Origin: Bacilli bacterium
Lineage (GTDB): Bacteria > Bacillota_I > Bacilli_A > RF39 > UBA660
Direction: 5' to 3'
Length of the DNA: 10,191 nt
NCBI GenBank assembly: GCA_022793555.1
Contig: JAAWDB010000011.1
Span: 1 to 10,191, forward strand
In this document: one piece after another, positions 4,668 through 10,191 of the stretch
Layout: every line of letters starts with the position of its first letter
Position numbering within the stretch: position 1 is the stretch's first letter
Program-made: the position numbers and the translations under genes
Notes under the pieces: model-generated
Seen by the model: the letters and a program-made list of their open reading frames with translations, nothing else
What the model was told of the DNA's origin: nothing
Database searches by the model: none

Positions 4668-7137
4668 ATTTATTTTCATTATTTGTAATATCGTCATTCG
4701 ATTCAATTTCATTATTTTCCAAATTTTCTTCATGTGCAACTAAGCTAATAGTTGAAACCAATTGATCATTTTTTAAATGAATTAAACGAACACCTTGCGT
4801 AACTCTACCTAAAACGGAGACTTGATCAAGAGGCATACGAATTAACATACCCGTATTAGTGATTATTATAACATCTTGATTCTCTTTAACTACTTTAAAT
4901 GCAGAAATACTTCCATTCTTTTCTGTTACATTTAGAGCTTTAACACCTTTACTACCACGTTTAGTGCCTCTATATTCACGAACATTTGTTTGTTTTCCGT
5001 AACCTTTCTCAGTTACAATTAACACTTTATCATCATCAGTGGCAATTTCTGAACCAACACAAGTTGCATCTCCCAAATTAATACCTCTTACTCCAGTTGC
5101 TGTTCTACCCATTACTCTTAGTTCATTTTCATCAAATTTAACCATTCTACCAGCACTAGATCCTAATAATATTAAATTGTCACCTGTAGTCTTCTTAACA
5201 GCAATCAACTCATCATTATCACGTAAATTAATACATATTTTACCAGAAGTTCTTATATTATCAAATTCATTAATAGCTGTTTTCTTAACAATACCATTTT
5301 TCGTAACAAATAATAGATATTTATAATCATGATCATTACTAATATTTATAACACTATTAATCATTTCATCCTTTTCAATTTGTAAAAGATTAATTATTGG
5401 TAAACCTTTGGATTGTCTACTAAACTCAGGAATCTCATAGCCTTTTAATCGATAAACCTTACCTTTATTCGTAAAGAACAAAGCATAATCATGTGTGGAT
5501 AAGTTAACTAAATGCTCAACGAAATCTTCTTCATTCGTTCCCATTCCTTTAACACCTACACCTCCACGATTTTGAGCCTTAAATGTATCTACAGTAGTAC
5601 GTTTAATATAACCTTTATTCGTTAATGCAATCATAATATTTTCTACAGGAATTAACGACTCATCTTCAATATACTCAATAGCTGTCATATCAATATTAGT
5701 TCGACGTTCATCAGCATATTTATTCTTAATTTCTAACAATTCATCTTTAATAATTGCTAACACTTTTTCCTCACTCGCTAAAATAGATTGCAATTCTTCG
5801 ATTGTTTTTAATAAATCTGATAACTCATTTTCTATCTTTTCACGTTCTAATCCCGTCAAGCGACGTAATTTCATCTCTAAAATAGCATTTGCCTGAATAT
5901 CATCTAAACCAAATCTCTGCATTAATTGTTCTTTTGCGATAACATCAGTCTTAGACTCACGAATAATCTTAATTACTTCATCTAAATGATCTAAAGCAAT
6001 CTTTAAACCCTCTAAAATATGTACACGTTCTTGAGCCTTCTTCAAATCATATTGAGTTCGACGAATAATAATTTCTTTTTGATAATCAATATATTTCGAA
6101 ATAATATCTTTTAATGGTAAAATCTTAGGTGTTTGCTGATCTAACATTAAAAAATTAATACCAAACGTTGTTTGTAACTGTGTATGTTTGTATAAATTAT
6201 TAAGTACCACGTTCGCATTGGCATCTCTTTTCAAATAAATAACTACACGAACAGGATTCTCCAAATTTGACTCTTCATGTAATTCACTGATACCGTCAAT
6301 AATTTTATCTCGTACAAGTTCTCCAATTCGTGATTGAAATTCTGCCTTATTAACTTGGTAAGGTAACTCTGTAACGATAATTCGAGACTTACCATTACCT
6401 TCCTCAATTTCCACTTTTCCACGAATAGTAATAGATCCACGACCAGTCTCATAAGCCTTTTTAATTCCACTATTTCCCAAAATAGTAGCACCTGTAGGAA
6501 AATCAGGACCTTTAATAAATTGCATTAACTCTTCAGTAGTGATTTCATGATTATCGATATATGCTACACAACCATCAATAACCTCACCCAAATTATGTGG
6601 AGGAATATTGGTTGCCATTCCAACAGCAATACCCATCGTACCATTAACCAAAATATTAGGAAATCTACTAGGTAAAATATCTGGTTCCTTTTCCGTTTCA
6701 TCAAAATTCGCACTAAAATTTACAGTTTCTTTATTAATATCTCGAACCATTTCAAGTGACAATTTAGACAAGCGTGCTTCGGTATAACGCATTGCTGCTG
6801 CACCATCGCCATCCATATTTCCAAAATTTCCATGACCATCCACTAACATATGACGAAAACTAAATGGCTGTGCCATACGAACCATAGCATCATAAATGGA
6901 AGAATCACCATGAGGATGGTATTTTCCCATAACATCTCCAACAATTCTTGCACTCTTACGATGCGGTTTATCTGGTGTATAACTAGATTCATACATAGAA
7001 TACAAAATACGACGATGAACGGGTTTTAATCCATCACGTAAATCAGGCAAAGCACGAGCAGTTATTACACTCATAGCATAATCTAAAAACGAATCTTTTA
7101 CTTCATCTACAATATTATTTTCAATTATTCTATCCAT
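4666..7137 (-). CDS. gyrA: DNA gyrase subunit A
   Basis: Breakage-reunion subunit of gyrase, which introduces negative supercoils ahead of replication and transcription. It has 823 aa, normal for the family. The winged-helix region holds the catalytic tyrosine ([10 protein letters not shown], Tyr118). The quinolone region [10 protein letters not shown] (74-83) has Ser79 and Asp83 where E. coli has Ser83 and Asp87, so it looks wild type. After the coiled coil (about 355-480) comes the C-terminal beta-pinwheel, with six degenerate repeats and an acidic, Asn-rich tail. The GyrA box reads Q-N-R-G-G-V-G (522-528), with Val where a basic residue is usual. The start is set by GGAGG seven nt upstream, overlapping the gyrB stop. 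Gene order and the box, though altered, favour GyrA over ParC. Confidence 0.97.
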   Translation of the reverse strand: MDRIIENNIVDEVKDSFLDYAMSVITARALPDLRDGLKPVHRRILYSMYESSYTPDKPHRKSARIVGDVMGKYHPHGDSSIYDAMVRMAQPFSFRHMLVDGHGNFGNMDGDGAAAMRYTEARLSKLSLEMVRDINKETVNFSANFDETEKEPDILPSRFPNILVNGTMGIAVGMATNIPPHNLGEVIDGCVAYIDNHEITTEELMQFIKGPDFPTGATILGNSGIKKAYETGRGSITIRGKVEIEEGNGKSRIIVTELPYQVNKAEFQSRIGELVRDKIIDGISELHEESNLENPVRVVIYLKRDANANVVLNNLYKHTQLQTTFGINFLMLDQQTPKILPLKDIISKYIDYQKEIIIRRTQYDLKKAQERVHILEGLKIALDHLDEVIKIIRESKTDVIAKEQLMQRFGLDDIQANAILEMKLRRLTGLEREKIENELSDLLKTIEELQSILASEEKVLAIIKDELLEIKNKYADERRTNIDMTAIEYIEDESLIPVENIMIALTNKGYIKRTTVDTFKAQNRGGVGVKGMGTNEEDFVEHLVNLSTHDYALFFTNKGKVYRLKGYEIPEFSRQSKGLPIINLLQIEKDEMINSVINISNDHDYKYLLFVTKNGIVKKTAINEFDNIRTSGKICINLRDNDELIAVKKTTGDNLILLGSSAGRMVKFDENELRVMGRTATGVRGINLGDATCVGSEIATDDDKVLIVTEKGYGKQTNVREYRGTKRGSKGVKALNVTEKNGSISAFKVVKENQDVIIITNTGMLIRMPLDQVSVLGRVTQGVRLIHLKNDQLVSTISLVAHEENLENNEIESNDDITNNENK

Positions 7138-7147
7138 ACTCTACCTC

Positions 7148-10163
<3,016 letters not shown>

Positions 10164-10191
10164 AATTTTGCCTCTTTTTAAGCCATATACA

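Noticed and set aside
5039..5326. Open frame of 95 codons on the plus strand.
   Set aside because: Antisense to the well-supported gyrA beta-pinwheel region, with no recognisable domain or upstream ribosome site.
5494..5502. Perfect DnaA box (reverse orientation) inside gyrA.
   Set aside because: It encodes L-S-T in a conserved S-T-H-D stretch; isolated and within coding sequence.
6243..6491. Open frame of 82 codons on the minus strand in another frame of gyrA.
   Set aside because: Shadow of gyrA, whose own frame is fully conserved here.
10164..10191. End of an upstream gene (yaaA or dnaN) at the right edge.
   Set aside because: Only 28 bases before recF with a TAA at 10180-10178; too short to assign any reading frame or identity.

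Overview
The window is a compact, AT-rich stretch of a low-GC Gram-positive (Firmicutes/Bacilli-type) chromosome close to the replication origin. This rests on gene content and order. Read on the minus strand, it runs recF, gyrB, gyrA, SRP RNA gene (ffs/scr), tadA, dnaX, ybaB (yaaK), recR, bofA, holB, and then the first codons of another gene. It is a condensed version of the classical Bacillus subtilis order that starts at dnaA-dnaN-yaaA-recF. Every gene is on the minus strand, so the origin and dnaA/dnaN most likely lie just beyond the right edge, with these genes co-directional with the fork. The nine visible stop codons are five TAG, four TAA and no TGA. All Trp codons are TGG, so the standard bacterial code applies rather than the Mollicutes code. 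A BofA homologue suggests a spore-forming ancestry or lifestyle. I cannot name the genus.

Layout from right to left along transcription. At 10163-4666, recF, gyrB and gyrA form a tight operon: recF and gyrB overlap by 8 bp, and gyrB and gyrA are 10 bp apart. At 4106-4665 lies the only long non-coding stretch (560 bp). It holds three fully palindromic parS sites, a perfect DnaA box next to one of them, a 13-nt box repeated beside each parS, a terminator-like hairpin, and the SRP RNA gene with a good sigma-A promoter. At 4105-1 is a second block, tadA, dnaX, ybaB, recR, bofA, holB and the start of a probable PSP1/RicT-family gene. Spacings are 2 to 41 bp, and an extended -10 promoter probably feeds dnaX and the genes after it.

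The genes work together in chromosome replication, repair, topology and segregation. GyrA and GyrB form DNA gyrase. RecF and RecR act in the RecFOR gap-repair pathway. DnaX and HolB (delta prime) are clamp-loader subunits. YbaB is a nucleoid-associated protein usually encoded between dnaX and recR. The parS sites would load ParB/Spo0J near the origin. A perfect 14-bp palindrome inside ybaB matches the published binding site of Noc, the nucleoid-occlusion paralogue of ParB. The window therefore predicts that this genome encodes both ParB and Noc.

The most interesting signals are the Noc-type palindrome built into ybaB, the triple parS cluster and the conserved 13-nt box that accompanies every parS. 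One parS palindrome runs into the gyrA stop codon and could double as a transcription terminator. Another sits 10 bp upstream of the SRP RNA -35 element. The protein-coding genes are mostly ordinary housekeeping members, with small oddities in the GyrA box and in TadA.
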